Source: Escallonia rubra
Taxonomy: Eukaryota > Streptophyta > Magnoliopsida > Escalloniales > Escalloniaceae
Assembly: GCA_033065855.1 (NCBI GenBank)
Contig: JAVXUO010000518.1
Location: 558,001-622,000, forward strand
Direction: 5' to 3'
Length of the DNA: 64,000 nt
Part shown: positions 24,254 to 36,824 of the stretch, piece after piece
Layout: every line of letters starts with the position of its first letter
How positions within the stretch are numbered: position 1 is the stretch's first letter
Program-made: the position numbers and the translations under genes
The notes under the pieces: generated by a model
Database searches by the model: none
Seen by the model: only the letters and a program-made list of their open reading frames with translations
What the model was told of the DNA's origin: nothing

Positions 24254-24532
24254 ACGAATCACACGCGATCAGTGTGTAAAAATAAAGTTAATATGTTAAA
24301 AGAGTCAAACATTATGTATAAGTATTTGTTGTCACATTCAGTAAAATGAATTTTGAAAACAAAAAGTGTTCTTACTTATCAATAGTTATTTACTATTTAA
24401 ATTTTATTTCGTGTCATTCTTGATAATTTTCTTATGATGTCAAGTGTCAGTATTTTACTTTTTACATGATAGTTATGTAACACAAAAAATGTGTTACATC
24501 AAAAAGATTATTCTCTTTATATATAGTATAGA
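24254..24532 (-). mobile_element. Short non-autonomous Helitron-like element
   Basis: Homologous to 4509-4803. On the minus strand it starts TCTATACTATATATAAAGAG, has a TGTAACACA / TGTGTTACA stem near the 5' end, and ends at a GC-rich hairpin region before ATTCGT. Immediately to its left (about 24190-24253) is the 5' part of another family member, so two copies are stacked head to tail. Confidence 0.42.
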
Positions 24533-24539
24533 TAGATAT

Positions 24540-24749
24540 AGATATAAAAGAATTAACATGATAAAAAATAAAACAAAACAAAAACTTAAATAGTAAATAA
24601 CTATTTATAAAGACATGTTAATTTTCACAATTTAAAGCTTATTTTATCGAATTTGACAACAAAATTTATAGGTGATGCTTATTTTTTAACAAAGTTTACA
24701 TTATTAATTTTATTTTTGCACGCACATCGATTGCGCCACGGTGACTAGT
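24540..24749 (+). mobile_element. Partial Helitron-like copy in opposite orientation
   Basis: The + strand carries the same 3' region as the minus-strand copies (AATTTTATTTTTGCACGCAC, then a hairpin region) and closes GTGACTAGT, matching the CTRRT rule. Its 5' end is not clear and may have been lost against the neighbouring copy. Confidence 0.4.
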
Positions 24750-26091
24750 AGCACATTAACTAAGTGACAAATGACACTTAAAAATAATTCAATATTTAAC
24801 CATTTAAAAAAGTGACAACTACTTTTTAATAACCAAATTTGCACATGTATCGCATTTGCCACAAAAACTACTAGCTATTTAAGATAGAAATTTGTACTTA
24901 TTAAGAATTTAAAAACTATACGAAATTTATTTCATAAGTCAAATATCTACGACAAAGAACTAAAGGTTAGAAATATTCAAATCGTTTACTTTTTCAACTA
25001 TCACAAATCAAACAAAACATCCTCTCTAAACCGATTACACACGCTCAGTGTGATGAAAGAACAATGTCAAATTGAAAGTGTGCCAAGGCATAGATATCTA
25101 TAAATGAACTTACCCTATCAAGCTTGGTTTAATTATTGAGATCTACTAATTCTCTTTTACAATGAATTAATGTTTATCGAGGCTTATCTACCAGCACTCA
25201 TTTTTTCTCAAAATAATGTTGATAATGATACCGGGAACTTCATAGTTGTGACTTGCGTGCCCCCAAACATTTTTAAGTGTTTATTATTACTAGCAAATTG
25301 TGAACATACCTTGAAGCAGTTTTTCCTTGCTTATACAAAACTCAGAATGTGTTACCACAACAGATAAACACCTAACCCAGATAATTGTAATGAAACTATG
25401 CTAGATATCGCAGGCGTAAATAAAGAAAAATAACATATCTAAATAGTGCCCTCAACTTACCAAAAAAACAAATGGGCGGGGGAGGATTGAAGTCAGTAGA
25501 CCTCATTATCAAAACTCCGAATATGTGCACAGAAGTAAAAACTAAAATAACGAATTAATGAACATATATATAAACGAAAAAAGATGTCGGCTGCAAGACA
25601 TACAATGGAGCACCCCTGCACTTTCCTATCTATAGTATTACACTTCCCTCTGGATATGCTAACTTCACAAAGCAGAGAACGCGACGGAGAGACATGCACT
25701 TTCCTTATATCCAGCTTGCTGTATCATCAACTCTTGTTACCTAATCTAACATCATTGACCTAATTGGACATGCATCGTATACAGTTTGAGTGCACGCAAA
25801 AATTCCGCCGCCCTAATCCTGATTCAAATATTATGGTAGCATTTCCCCTGCACTGTACCAAGAAATATATCTAGGACAATGACCTTTATCTCTCCTTATA
25901 CTTCAATTTGTCAACTGTACACAGCCAGATGGTGCTGAAAGATTTTCATCAAATTAATTTGCGTAGTGCTGTCTAAGGTACCATAAATACGTTGATTCAT
26001 GTCTCAGTTCTATCTTAAGAAGGATTCAATATTGCTTTGTGGGGAGACCAATCTCTCCAGACTTTCGGATGGCCATTCTTGACAAACTGGT

Positions 26092-29000
26092 TCATCTAGT
26101 AGCACAATGCGTGGAAATTTCTGTTATATGAAACTTCGCCAATGGCACAACCTGAAAGAGTAAGTGGGAGAGGGGACAAACGTAAGACTAATCATATATC
26201 ATTCCGAAATGATCAGTGACGCATCAAAAGACAAATGCAATGAAATCAGATTACAAATTACTTGATCTTGGCTGTAATTGTCTGATACCACAGTCTTCAA
26301 TCTTTTTGCGACCGGTAAATTACTTGATTTCTCTTGGTCTTCACTGGCAAAGTTCTGATCAGAAACTTCTGCAGTATATTCCATTGTCCAAAAATGGTGA
26401 GAAAGTAAAATAGAAGCAAAAGTTGAGATGCGTTGGAAAAATAACATCCATAGGCTACAACATCTATTACGAATGCAGGTTGAAGCTATCCCCTACCATG
26501 TTAACATAACCCAGATGCAAGACTGCGGCCACTAGAAAGGTTTAAGGGTTCATTTATTCAAGTTAGCGATGTATCTTCTTGTTATGATTTAGTTACATTA
26601 TTTGAGATCATACCCACCCAGAGTCATTGGTTCTCAGTCATAAGCACTATATAATTGGAAAATTTGTGTAATGTCCTTCGAGTATTTTTTATTTGTACAT
26701 TGCGGTTGAGTTTACTTCCTTTTGAGAGCAGGTTCTTTAAAACATTCTAAAGCTGGCTAAGCCATAGACAACAAAACTTAGCAAGTTCTTTAGTTGAGTA
26801 TTCGATATTAGCTGATATTTTAGCAAGTTCTTTTTGTCGAGTATTCAATATTAGCTGACATTTAAAGGACACAGAAAGAGGTCTTCCGTGTATTGTTCTC
26901 CATCATTTACTTAGGTCCCATGGTAGACAAAACTACTCTGGAAATGCAAGAGAACATGAAATTCGATGTCTAGAACAAGATTCATCGATAAGCTTTGTAA
27001 GCAGTAAGGCAACTGATTAGGGATTTCCTTTCTCAAAAATATCTCTATTTATTTCTGTAAAGGCTGAATAGAGATGGCTCATCCTTAAAATAAGTACTAA
27101 CTCCATTGCTCTTGCCACAAATTAAGGGCTAAAAAGGAGGTGAAACAAAGAGAATGCTATGTCCGGCGGGGTTGACACCACCATGCAAGACGCTGTTGTT
27201 CAGAGCTTCTGTGGAAACTGCAGCTGGTAGGTAAGCCGCCACGTAAATTATTCTGTTTATGATCAAAGATCTGGAATTAAAAAAAAAAATTAATGGATTT
27301 GGTTCAACTTTGGAAGCTTTTGGTGTGTTTTCCGAATTGAAATCAGGATGGATTGTGGATATCACGTCAAGATATTCAATAAAAGGATAGATGATTGATG
27401 AGATCTAGACTCTAGAGATACAGATTGTAACATCAGGTCAAGATCCTTAAACTAAAGGACGAGGGCTACGGCCAAGTACAGTGAGCTTTGGTTTTTTGTA
27501 ACAATGGGGAATTGCACGCCTCAGGGTTATCTTTTAGCTGCCTTTCTTGAAGAACGGGCCTATTTGGGTACTTTAAGTTTTAAGCCAACTCCCAACCCAC
27601 AAAGCCATTTGGGTTCTTTAGTGTACCTTCCAGAATGAACGTATTGCTTCAGATAATGTAAGTGCAAATGTGCTAGCCAAAAGAATTGTGACCGCTTTGC
27701 GGTAGTTGGAGGTAACAAAAAGCTGTTCTTTTGGTGTATTCCTCTCTTACAGTTGTGCTATTTTTATTTTTTTTCCTTTTTTGGTGGCTTTTTCCCTCAA
27801 GTTCCACACACCTGTGCGTTTTACCAAAAGTACCTCGCAACTCCGGAACTTTTGGTGGTCTTTTAATTTTATGTATAATCTCGAGGGCGTACTTCCATAC
27901 TTTTACGTGTCCTTTCAATTAGGCTAAAGAAGATACATACCGAGTGATAGAGAGAATTTACGCAGAAGAGCAAAGCATCTCCAACTAACATAGAAGAAAC
28001 TAAGTGTTAAAAAAAGTAAGGATGATGAAAGGATTTAGAAAGGACTTAAAGCCAAGCTTGAGTCACTCGCATATTCTGGTTAAAAGATTTCATTGGAGAA
28101 AGGCCATAGAGCGGAGGGAGAGCTAAAAATCAATTGATGCAAAACAGCGTTTGCAAACTGTAGGTTAGGGCTTCGTACAACTTACATCGCCACCGAAACA
28201 ACAGAATATAAGAAAAGGTTCCACAAACTAGCACTTTCCAGAAACAAAGATCCCACTATCATCAGAAATCAAGATCACCAAAGAATGTCAATTCTGTTCT
28301 ACACTCAGCACTCAATTAGCACAAGAGAGCTCATTAAGACCTATTAGAACAGTTTGAGGAATCTTCGAAGCCTTATCAAAAGACGACAGGGAAGCTCATC
28401 CATGAAACTATGGCAAGAGAAGAAATTTTGTGATAGCAAGGAAGGTTGTGGGTGTGGGGGTTAGGGAAGGGGGAATCAGTTTTGCATCTTAAGCATGAGA
28501 CACTACTTAGTAGCTGTGGCAGCATCAGAATCACCTACTAATACTATACATGCAATATTATTTATTCATCATAAATAGCTTTAGAATATATTGTGCACGT
28601 GTATGCAGCAAGATGGGTGCGTCTATGTATCTCTCTGTGTGCACAAGTAAACAAAATACGAAGCATGATGAAGCAAAATCAGAGTTCACTAACAAACGAA
28701 GAACTTTGGGCACACAGAAAGATAACTTCGTTATTACCTGTAACAACGCCACCTGCATCAAGAGGGCGTCGATGGCTTGCAGGGATCTGCTTGGAAGTTG
28801 TTGCTAATCCACGTGAGCCAGTGTTCTTCCCTCTTAAGTGCATTTCAGCACATGGAAGCATACTACACTCTTTCAAGTCAGCAGAAGTTGTGGTGCATAC
28901 TTTACCCGCACATCTGAGGTGGCATAGACATGGATTATCGAGAACCGTGTGTGAATCAGCTGAGTCGTCCAATGGAGGCTGGTTCCTTTCGGGGTTATTA

Positions 29001-31363
29001 TTCTGCCAGCGGCCATCTTGTAGGACCTGAAGATAGAAAAGGAAATTTTCAATAAAGTAATCTTAAGAAGGACATAGTTTGACATCTAGAGCAATTGAAC
29101 AAGAGTAGAGTGCTGCAGGAACAAGCAACGTGGCAATGTCAAACTAAATACTGGAGATTAAAAAATAACCTGCTTAGGAGAGCTATGGTTACTAGCAGGC
29201 AGGTCTGTTAAAAAATTTGGATTGTTGATCTTCTGCTCTGGGCGCCAAGTCCGGAAACCCATAGAATGGTGTAATTGCCTGACAAATGAGGCCTCCAAAC
29301 AATTGAGATACAAATTGTGCTTCTCATCCATCCACGCAGTGCACTTACCCTGGTTCAAATGAATACCTTACCAATGTGAGAGGTGGGGAAATTCTCCTAG
29401 CAATTGATGTCTTTGTGGAAACAGAAGAAAGTTATGCTGCAAATGCATGTTAAGGAAAGTGTAGAAAAGAAGAACAACAAGCCACCGAAACTTCATATCC
29501 AATACATCTCATATTTTAGACAGTTGCAGGACCCAGAGAAGTAGTTCTATCCATCTTTCAAAGATTTCGAATCTAAGTGCTCAAGAAAAAAACTCATTCT
29601 AACTAGGTTGAACATAAAGTCTCTCGTACCATTCAAGGATTTACCGGCTAAGCAAAGATATCCCATCAAAAGGAAAATTGATTTGAAAATAGAAGCTCAC
29701 TTAAGGCGGTTAAAGTTTACTCAAGAAAGCTCGAGGGACTTTAGATCAACAGTTACCAAAAAGTCAAAAATGAAAAAGGCAGTTGCAAAAATCATATGCA
29801 GCAGGAAACTCTACTAAATCCCCATTCAAGGCAGACCAAACAAGGGAACGATTTTGCCCCAACCTTTTCTCTGTCACACACGCACGGAAAGAAACATATA
29901 TATTGATCACAAGTTCATGTCAATTATTTAAATCTGTGACTTTGAAAGTAAATATTGAATGATAAGCATAATGCAGAAATTATAAGCTTAGAAAAAGATC
30001 ATAAAAATCAAGGTGATCCAAATCCAAAACAAGTATGGATGTCATTCTGTCAAAGACTATCTTAACTCATCATTTTAAAGTTTAAACCCTACATCCTCTA
30101 GGATATCTAGAATGCCCCACCCAGCCACCTACCACACCTGCCCAACCCAAACCAAAAGAATCCCATAGTCCTAGCACTCATGGGCTAAAAGCTTGCAACA
30201 ACAAATAAGTGACTTACTTCCAACATTTTAGCACACGTACTGCACAGAACTGTTTAGCACGACTCCGCTTTCAGAAAGTCGGCTATGATCTTCCCAGTTA
30301 TGGTAGATCTTCTCTTTCGCCTGTAAGATTTCCTCTGTAGTGGATTCCTTACCTAGGATATCTAGAATGCCCCACCCAGCCACCTACCACACCTGCCCAA
30401 CCCAAACCAAAAGAATCCCATAGTCCTAGCACTCATGGGCTAAAAGCTTGCAACAACAAATAAGTGACTTACTTCCAACATTTTAGCACACGTACTGCAC
30501 AGAACTGTTTAGCACGACTCCGCTTTCAGAAAGTCGGCTATGATCTTCCCAGTTATGGTAGATCTTCTCTTTCGCCTGTAAGATTTCCTCTGTAGTGGAT
30601 TCCTTACCTAGTGAATTCTAGTTAGTGTGTTTCCCTACATAGTGCATTCTTGTTTCCTCTTTCACACAAGGACGTTATCCATGTTTTATTCACTTCCGCT
30701 ACATCAAAACCGCACATATAGACAAAGGGTTTGAACTGCCACAAGGAAATATTGGTTCTCTGTTGCTCACAGCTTATGCATAAGATCCATTCTCAAAAGT
30801 CCCTATTGGAAACGTGCCACGTAGATGCTGCAATCTTTGCAACAAAGTAGTAATTCCTAATAAAAGAACCAATAATTCTTTAAGCTTCCGACCCTCCGCC
30901 TTGAAGTTTATTGTTCCTTTTAGATATTCGAACCATCAATACCGGCTATAGCTGCAACCGAACAAGATGCATCAAAACCAAAACAACAACAATAAAGACA
31001 ATCGTCTCTCAACGTAAAATCCTGACGATCCTCGTGTTATACAGCAGTCCGAAAATGACTTCTGAATAATTCAAATCACTTAACAGAGAATCAGAGTGAA
31101 ATACGTGATCCTTAAATTAAAACGTATGAAAACATATCCATGGTTAGAAAATTAAAGAGAGTACCACATAAGCTACAGAGTACAGAAGTCAACAATTTTA
31201 CCGGTCTAGCGTTTGCATTCCGATGAAACGTTTCAACCGAGTTCTCCAGAGTCAAAGAGGACGCGCCGCTCGAGCTCGACCGAGTCAACTCGTCACCGCA
31301 GCCCTCCCCGGCGGCGAGATCTGGAGACGCTGGCGGCGCACTTCGCCGGAGATTTTGTGCCAT
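26092..31363 (-). CDS. COR28: Cold-regulated protein COR27/COR28-like, 5 exons, 265 aa
   Basis: COR27/COR28 are small nuclear repressors that link light, clock and freezing tolerance; Arabidopsis work places them with HY5/COP1-SPA and night-time clock genes. Exons: 31202-31363, 29170-29349, 28738-29026, 26262-26368, 26092-26151. Borders are GT-AG and the joined frame is 798 bp. Residues 1-54 are Ser-rich and disordered. The family signature WMDEKHNLYLNCLEASFVRQL is at 60-80. EVSDQNFASEDQ (211-222) is the second conserved block, followed by a basic PVAKRLK patch, and the tail ends VVPLAKFHITE then a short end. Length compares with about 240-250 aa in Arabidopsis. The upstream region has evening-element and G-box motifs. 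The neighbours (DUF1685, PPR, ABF) match those of COR28, not COR27, which favours the COR28 name. The first intron holds a perfect 255-bp tandem duplication. Confidence 0.85.
26779..26862. repeat. Two 42-bp tandem units in the third COR28-like intron
   Basis: Units 26779-26820 and 26821-26862 both begin TAGCAAGTTCTTT and share GAGTATTC and ATATTAGCTGA, with a few substitutions. Confidence 0.85.
30101..30610. repeat. Perfect 255-bp tandem duplication in the first COR28-like intron
   Basis: Units 30101-30355 and 30356-30610 start GGATATCTAGAATGCCCCAC and end GATTCCTTACCTA. I saw no mismatch along the two units. Identity this high means a very recent event, a length polymorphism, or an assembly error. 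Confidence 0.93.
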
Positions 31364-31527
31364 AAAATCGTTCGGAATCAGACAATGTAAACGTGATCAA
31401 AATTTGAAGAGAATATAATTTAGCAGCGAAACCCTCCCCTGGCTCGGTAGAAGAAGGCTTGGAGAGAGAGAGATACAGAGAGGCGGTGTTACCGGGCCAA
31501 TAAGAGGCTCCACATGGCTTCGCTTTT

Positions 31528-31603
31528 ACACGTGTCAATACTAACTTAATGTGACACGTCAGCAGGAGGGATAATATCTTCGGCCTTTGTTAGCCAGATA
31601 TTT
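31528..31603 (-). promoter_or_regulatory. Evening-element cores and G-box upstream of the COR28-like gene
   Basis: Within 165-240 bp upstream of the ATG (31363) are a palindromic ACACGTGT (31528-31535), a GACACGTC motif just after 31550, the evening-element core AATATCT at 31573-31579, and an inverted AAATATCT at 31596-31603. CCA1/LHY-type MYBs bind evening elements, and HY5/PIF/ABF factors bind G-boxes. The arrangement fits clock, light and ABA control, which is inferred and not shown. Confidence 0.55.
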
Positions 31604-34302
31604 GTGAAGCTACTTGGTTGGTGCCTGGTGGGGTGGAAATTTAACAACTAGAAAAACGTGACTTCGAATTAATCTCGTTCAACAATGAACAGTAAACCCT
31701 CGAACTATGATACTTAAGCTACTCAGGCATAAGCACCCCATTTTTGTTTGATTATTGTTTTTTTTTTAATGATCCTTTTTTCAGGTTTTACTCAAGTTGG
31801 TGTCGAGTATGTCTTAGCTAGATTGGTCCCAATTACTTAGGGCATATTGAGTAATCCTTTTTTTTATATACAACGAAAAACTTTTCGCTTTTAAAGCTGG
31901 TTGGCATAACTCATGTACCCAGTATGGTTTTCCCAAGCAAATGTCAGCTTGAGGGTATTTTAGTTATTTTTATGCTCTAGAATGATCATTACGTGGGGTT
32001 GCGTGTCTTTTTTTTTTTTTTGTGGTTAGACAATCCGGTATCCGGACACCACATTGGGAGCCGACTAGTCCGGGTTCGAGTCAGGTAGGATCACATGGAC
32101 AGCAAAGCTCGTGTGTCGTGCACGCTTCTTTCAGTGTCTTTCTTCAATCCTAAAATCATCATATTAATTACAATAATTTAAGTTAAACCACCCCAGCCAG
32201 GTTTTGCTCTTGCAATAGTAATACTTGTTTTGGCAATAGGGCTAATCAAGTCAGGTCCACCATTATTTAATTTTTTTTTATTAGAATCCACCATTATTTA
32301 ATTGTGATGAATTATTGACGACTAAAATGTCTGCAACCAATAAAATAACTCTAAACGAGGGTGAATGGGGTTTTTTTGCTCTCATCATTAGATGAATAAA
32401 ACCTTCGTCAACAAAGTTGATGTGAGACCATATTGTGCTTGGTGAAAGGTTGATATTATAAGTGAAGCATGTGGTGTCCAGACATCTTTTTGTCTACAAG
32501 GTATCGATTAAACCACTTCATTAATAATGGCTCACGGACATTAACTATGGTAGCGTTTGAAACAGTTTTTGTTTTTAGTTTTTTGTTTAGTTTTGAAAAC
32601 TGAAAAAATATATCGGCATTTGACATACAAATATAGTTTTTTTTCCCTTCAGTTTTATAAATCAATTCTCAAAATAAACTTGTTTTCTTAAACTCCATTT
32701 TAGAGCTTTCAGTTTTGGTTTATTTTTTTGAGATCCACCTTTCACCGTTTTATGTTTCTTCTTTCATTCAATCTTCATCACCAATATCTGTCACCCAAGA
32801 ACACCGCCAACCACCACACACATTAACCGCCCACCACCACTGACCAACACCTCCGAACACCAAACTATAAGCAATGCCAACAACCAAAACCACTGACCAT
32901 CATCCATTGATTTGCCACCACCATTGATCAACACACGCAAACACCAAACTTGCTAACACCGCCAACCACCGTAGCCACTGACCGCCATCTCCACCATCAG
33001 TGACCAACACCACGAACACCAAACCCACGAACACCACCAACCACCAAAGCCATTGATAACCACAACCACCACCCCCAATGACCAACATCGTTGAACACCA
33101 AACCCTCTAACATCGGTTACCACCACAACACCACCACTCCTCTAAATTCAAATCCACCATCATACTGACCAACATTGTCCTTGCAAGAAACACCACCCTA
33201 AGATTTTATCTCCCGATTAGCCTAGTATCTTTGATCTGCTTAGGTAAGTTCCAAGTCATTCAAACTCATTCACCCAATCAAACCCTATGAAGTCCTAATT
33301 TGCAAACTAGTGTATTAATGCCATAGAAGTAGTTGGACGGGGGCACATGAGATGTGTTGGTCGTGGTGGCCAGGGGTGCTTCTGATTGTTAAACATAGAA
33401 GCTCAGAAGAAACTCTCAAGTATTGAAAAATAAGAAAAGAGAAGAGAGAAAACTCACAGAGATTTTGGTTTTAATTTTTTCAAAAATAAAAATTGAAATG
33501 GGTTTCAAAGACACTCCATGTCAGTCAATTTCACAGAAGGGGGACCTTTCGAAAACAGTTTTATGAAAAACAAACATATGGCCTTATGGCTTATTCTAAC
33601 TTAATTTTACTTCAAAACACACGGACATGAACACTTTCTAGCTTTGACATGATCTCATACTGACGTGCTTTGACAATATTATATATTGTGTTCTTACTTA
33701 CTAATTTGCAACCAAAAATAATTTAACACGTGTGTTATGATGTCAGTCTAATATAACCGTTCAAATTTGTCGTTTAGATTATTTTTCGCTAATTACTCGA
33801 ATCAGAATCTTTCGATTTTAACCCTACTTCACCAACATAAAACAGCATACAACTCACGCAGAATATACACACCGCTCGATATGCCTTCTTCCTACCGCCG
33901 CTCGATATCTGTTAAGTTTCCTCTATCCGTGCACGTAGATGAAACTCCATCGCATAGTCTCAGGGTGGCTGTTGAACGTCAATCCATGCCATGAATTAAA
34001 ACCTGCGCATTAGGGCTATTTACGCCTCGGCTCTTCCAAATCTGGTCAGTCCTCTCACTGTGTTATCATGTTGTTTCTTTTCCTTATCAGTTATTCATAT
34101 TAAATTTTTTTAGCCACGAAATCTTCATGATTTGATGGTCCGATCATCTAATACAAATAATCCCATTTTTTTCATCTGATTTTCCTTATAAGTAGAGCTA
34201 ATAGAGTGTGAGTTTAAGATGAATTATGATCCTCCCTCCCTCCCCCTCCTCCCAATATGTAATAACAAGCATCAGCTTCCTTTGGACTCACATTAGCCTT
34301 GT

Positions 34303-34334
<32 letters not shown>

Positions 34335-36135
34335 CCCTTGGACAGATCTTAACCAATAGGCCGCATGCAAAACTCCATCCCATTAGGTGAAAATCAGTTG
34401 TATTCCCAGTTGTGAGTAATATGTATAACACTTAAGAGAGATGAATGGATCCAAGATTTTATTAAAACAATAAAGGATGTATACGTACTAAAAGTGTATT
34501 ATTATTTCATTGATATCTTTCAATGTGTAGATTAGAATCTAATCTATCTCCAAAGCAATCCGCCAGGAATTTAATCAATATTAACATAATACGGGAAACA
34601 GACGAGTAATTACTCACTTTGTATTTGTAATGCTCTTCAAATTGAGCAGGTCTTGAATGCCTATATCTTCACCTTTAATTTGGTGCCTTAGTAATTAAGT
34701 TAGTAACCAATTATCCTTTGTTCTTGGTATAATTTTTACAATTTATTTTTTCTATTCATCGAGTGCAAGGTCTTTTTTCGTTTTATTATAAGAGCGGGAT
34801 GGGGGATAGAACCCAACATCTCCACATAAAATATGTGGCACAATGGCCATCTCAATGACCCCTTGGGTTCAGTAAAGACAGTACTTGTACGAATTTATAA
34901 ATTTAAAATTGTGGTAACTACGATTGATATTCGAATTGTTTGGTAAGAACTTAATAACTGTTTTTCAAGCGTTTTTACTTGCTACAAATTGTAGAGTAGT
35001 GCTGAAATTATCAAGATAAAACAAACTTCTAACTTACTTAAAAGGATCCAACTCAAGTTGATCTGAATTCAAAGCGGCATTGGGAAAAACATCTCATTGA
35101 TGTGTAAAGTTTCAATTACAACTCTTGCTCAATTTATGACTAACAGTATTATTAATGAGGTCATTTAATGCCGCTTAACCAATGCCTTTAGTTACAAAAG
35201 CCAAAGCAAATTTTTCTTTGTCCATCAAAGATATCGAGGCGTGAGTTGGACATTGAGATTTTTACCTTCTCGCTCTCGCTCTTTAGCCTTGTCTTTTGGT
35301 TCAATGTCAAGAGACGAACACTAACATACACAATAGGACAAAGAAAAATAGAAAAGAGCCGCAGAAGCCCAATAAAGATCACATGCATTGTTGTTTTGGT
35401 ATGGCATGTATAATCACCCCACCTTTAATTTCAAGTTTTGAGATAACACGAAAAGAAGGTATAACAACAATGTCAACAAATTTTTCGAAGTGTAACTAAG
35501 AGCAAACACTTGTTGCTAGAAATATGCACTCAAATTTACTTATATATAGCTCTAACATTTTGCCGGGATATGCGAAAAAAGAGAACACAATTTTCCTACC
35601 CTTAAATCAGAAGTTACAAATTAGCTATCCACGAGTCATTGACTAAAATTTAATTGCGCAATTGAAAAAGTATATATATTTCAACATCGAGAGCAACCGA
35701 ATGTATATATATATATATGATATCCAAAAGAGACGAAGATCAATTGGAATTTCTGCACCTAACGTCATCATTGCTTACACATGATTCTTGTGAACTTGTT
35801 GATTTGAGTACATAACAAAATTAGACTTTCACGTTCCACAAATCTGAAAGACAAGCGACAGACATACCCTCGCACTAAAGGGAAACGATTTATAAACCCG
35901 AATGGATAGAGTGATCACCGCTGCACTAGAGCTCTATATTTGCAACGAGGCGTATAAAAGTATGATAAAAATGTCAACTCTATTAGAGAAAAGTCGTTTT
36001 GAATTACGGTTGACGAGAGAAGATCACACGAAAACTCATGCACCAAAACTAATAATCATCGCTAAAGCAACATTCATGTGAACTCACTGACTAGTGCACA
36101 CAACAAACTAGGTTTCAGATTCCCAAAGTTAAACT
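31604..36135. other. Intergenic region between COR28-like and DUF1685 genes
   Basis: AT-rich with a dispersed repeat (32549-33516, listed separately) and a (CA)n(TA)n microsatellite near 34305-34330. Around 32010-32150 is a short T-rich segment with GGGTTCGAG that I could not classify. The 75-codon frame at 33767 has no recognisable family. No RNA gene seen. Confidence 0.55.
32549..33516. mobile_element. Dispersed repeat family, copy 1 (possible gene-carrying DNA transposon)
   Basis: It is homologous to 62466-63404 and, at its ends, to 49561-49998. The ends are imperfectly inverted: GGTAGCGTTTGAAAC on the left and GTTTCAAAGACACTCC on the right. The interior is a long CCACCA-rich stretch followed by a splice-donor-like CTTAGGTAAGT that is also present in the copy at 62 kb (ACAGGTAAATT). 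No transposase is visible, and the superfamily is not settled. Confidence 0.55.
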
Positions 36136-36231
36136 AACAGGAACTATCCTAACCAAATTAACGTCTAACAAGGACTACCCTAACCCGAATTAAGGTCTAA
36201 CAGGGACTAAACCCTAACCAAGTTAAGGTCT
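36136..36231. repeat. Three tandem units of about 32 bp downstream of the DUF1685 gene
   Basis: Three consecutive units of the form AACARGRACTA, CCTAACC and AANTTAASGTCT occupy the interval just past the DUF1685 stop codon. Confidence 0.75.
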
Positions 36232-36261
36232 TTATTTTCCTCCAGGGGGTGGGATTTCAAG

Positions 36262-36824
36262 TCATGATCTAGTTGTAGGTGGTGATTGCTGAACCGAACA
36301 TGCAACCACCTGCGCCCACTTCTTTATCTTCGTCTTCACCACCTTTGGATCATCACCTTCATAAAAAATTGAAAATTAACATGATCAAGCCAAAAAAGTA
36401 AAAATAATTAAGAGATCAAAAAATGGCAGGCGGGATTTTTACCTGGTTCGAATATAGAGCTAGGGCTACCGGTCGAGACCGACGACGGCGAGTCGCACTT
36501 AGGGCTCGCCATAGGAGAAGAGGAAGACGAGGACCGGGACATGATGTTGTTGTACTCCCTGTTAACAGCACAGTAAAACCCTAGGGCGGGAAAGGCGCTT
36601 GTCAGCTTCGAATCGACGACGTCATTGGAGTCGAACCCGAACCCGAGCTCGAAGCACGCCTTCAGCTCCTCCACGTCGTCGTCCGTGACGCACACGCTGT
36701 GTCCGCGCCGCAGGCGGCGCTGGCTGTTCCTCCGCCTCGACCAAGCCTCGTCCCGTTCAATGTCGGAGGACAGTGATCGTTGCTTGTTCAGCAGGCGAGG
36801 CGGCGGAGCTTTGCGTTCGGACAT
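36262..36824 (-). CDS. DUF1685 family protein, 2 exons, 158 aa
   Basis: Exons 36443-36824 and 36262-36356 join in frame (477 bp) with a GT-AG intron. The protein starts MSERKAPPPRLLNKQRSLS. The DUF1685 core is TDDDVEELKACFELGFGFDS followed by FPALGFYCAVNREYN. A Ser-rich linker follows. Exon 2 gives the conserved tail DDPKVVKTKIKKWAQVVACS. An in-frame TTG lies nine codons further up, but the ATG at 36824 is the first true start. The biochemical role of the family is unknown. The Arabidopsis neighbour of COR28 and EMB2758 (At4g33985) is from memory also a DUF1685 gene, supporting orthology by position. Confidence 0.85.

Larger units (their letters stand above)
23374..26091. other. Intergenic region between the fucosyltransferase and COR28-like genes
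   Basis: This holds the 5' flank of the fucosyltransferase and the 3' flank of the COR28-like gene. It is AT-rich and contains the Helitron-like elements listed separately. No other gene family is recognisable. Homopolymer A and T runs occur near 24010 and 24130. Confidence 0.6.

Noticed and set aside
27673-27927. Opposite-strand frames of 63-81 codons in the third COR28-like intron
   Set aside because: No recognised domain, and the sequence lies inside an intron of a well-supported gene.
32010-32150. Possible SINE with GGGTTCGAG (box-B-like) and a T-run
   Set aside because: The T-run implies a minus-strand tail but the box-B-like motif is on the plus strand, and there is no box A. Only a weak GTGTCTTT flank match supports it.
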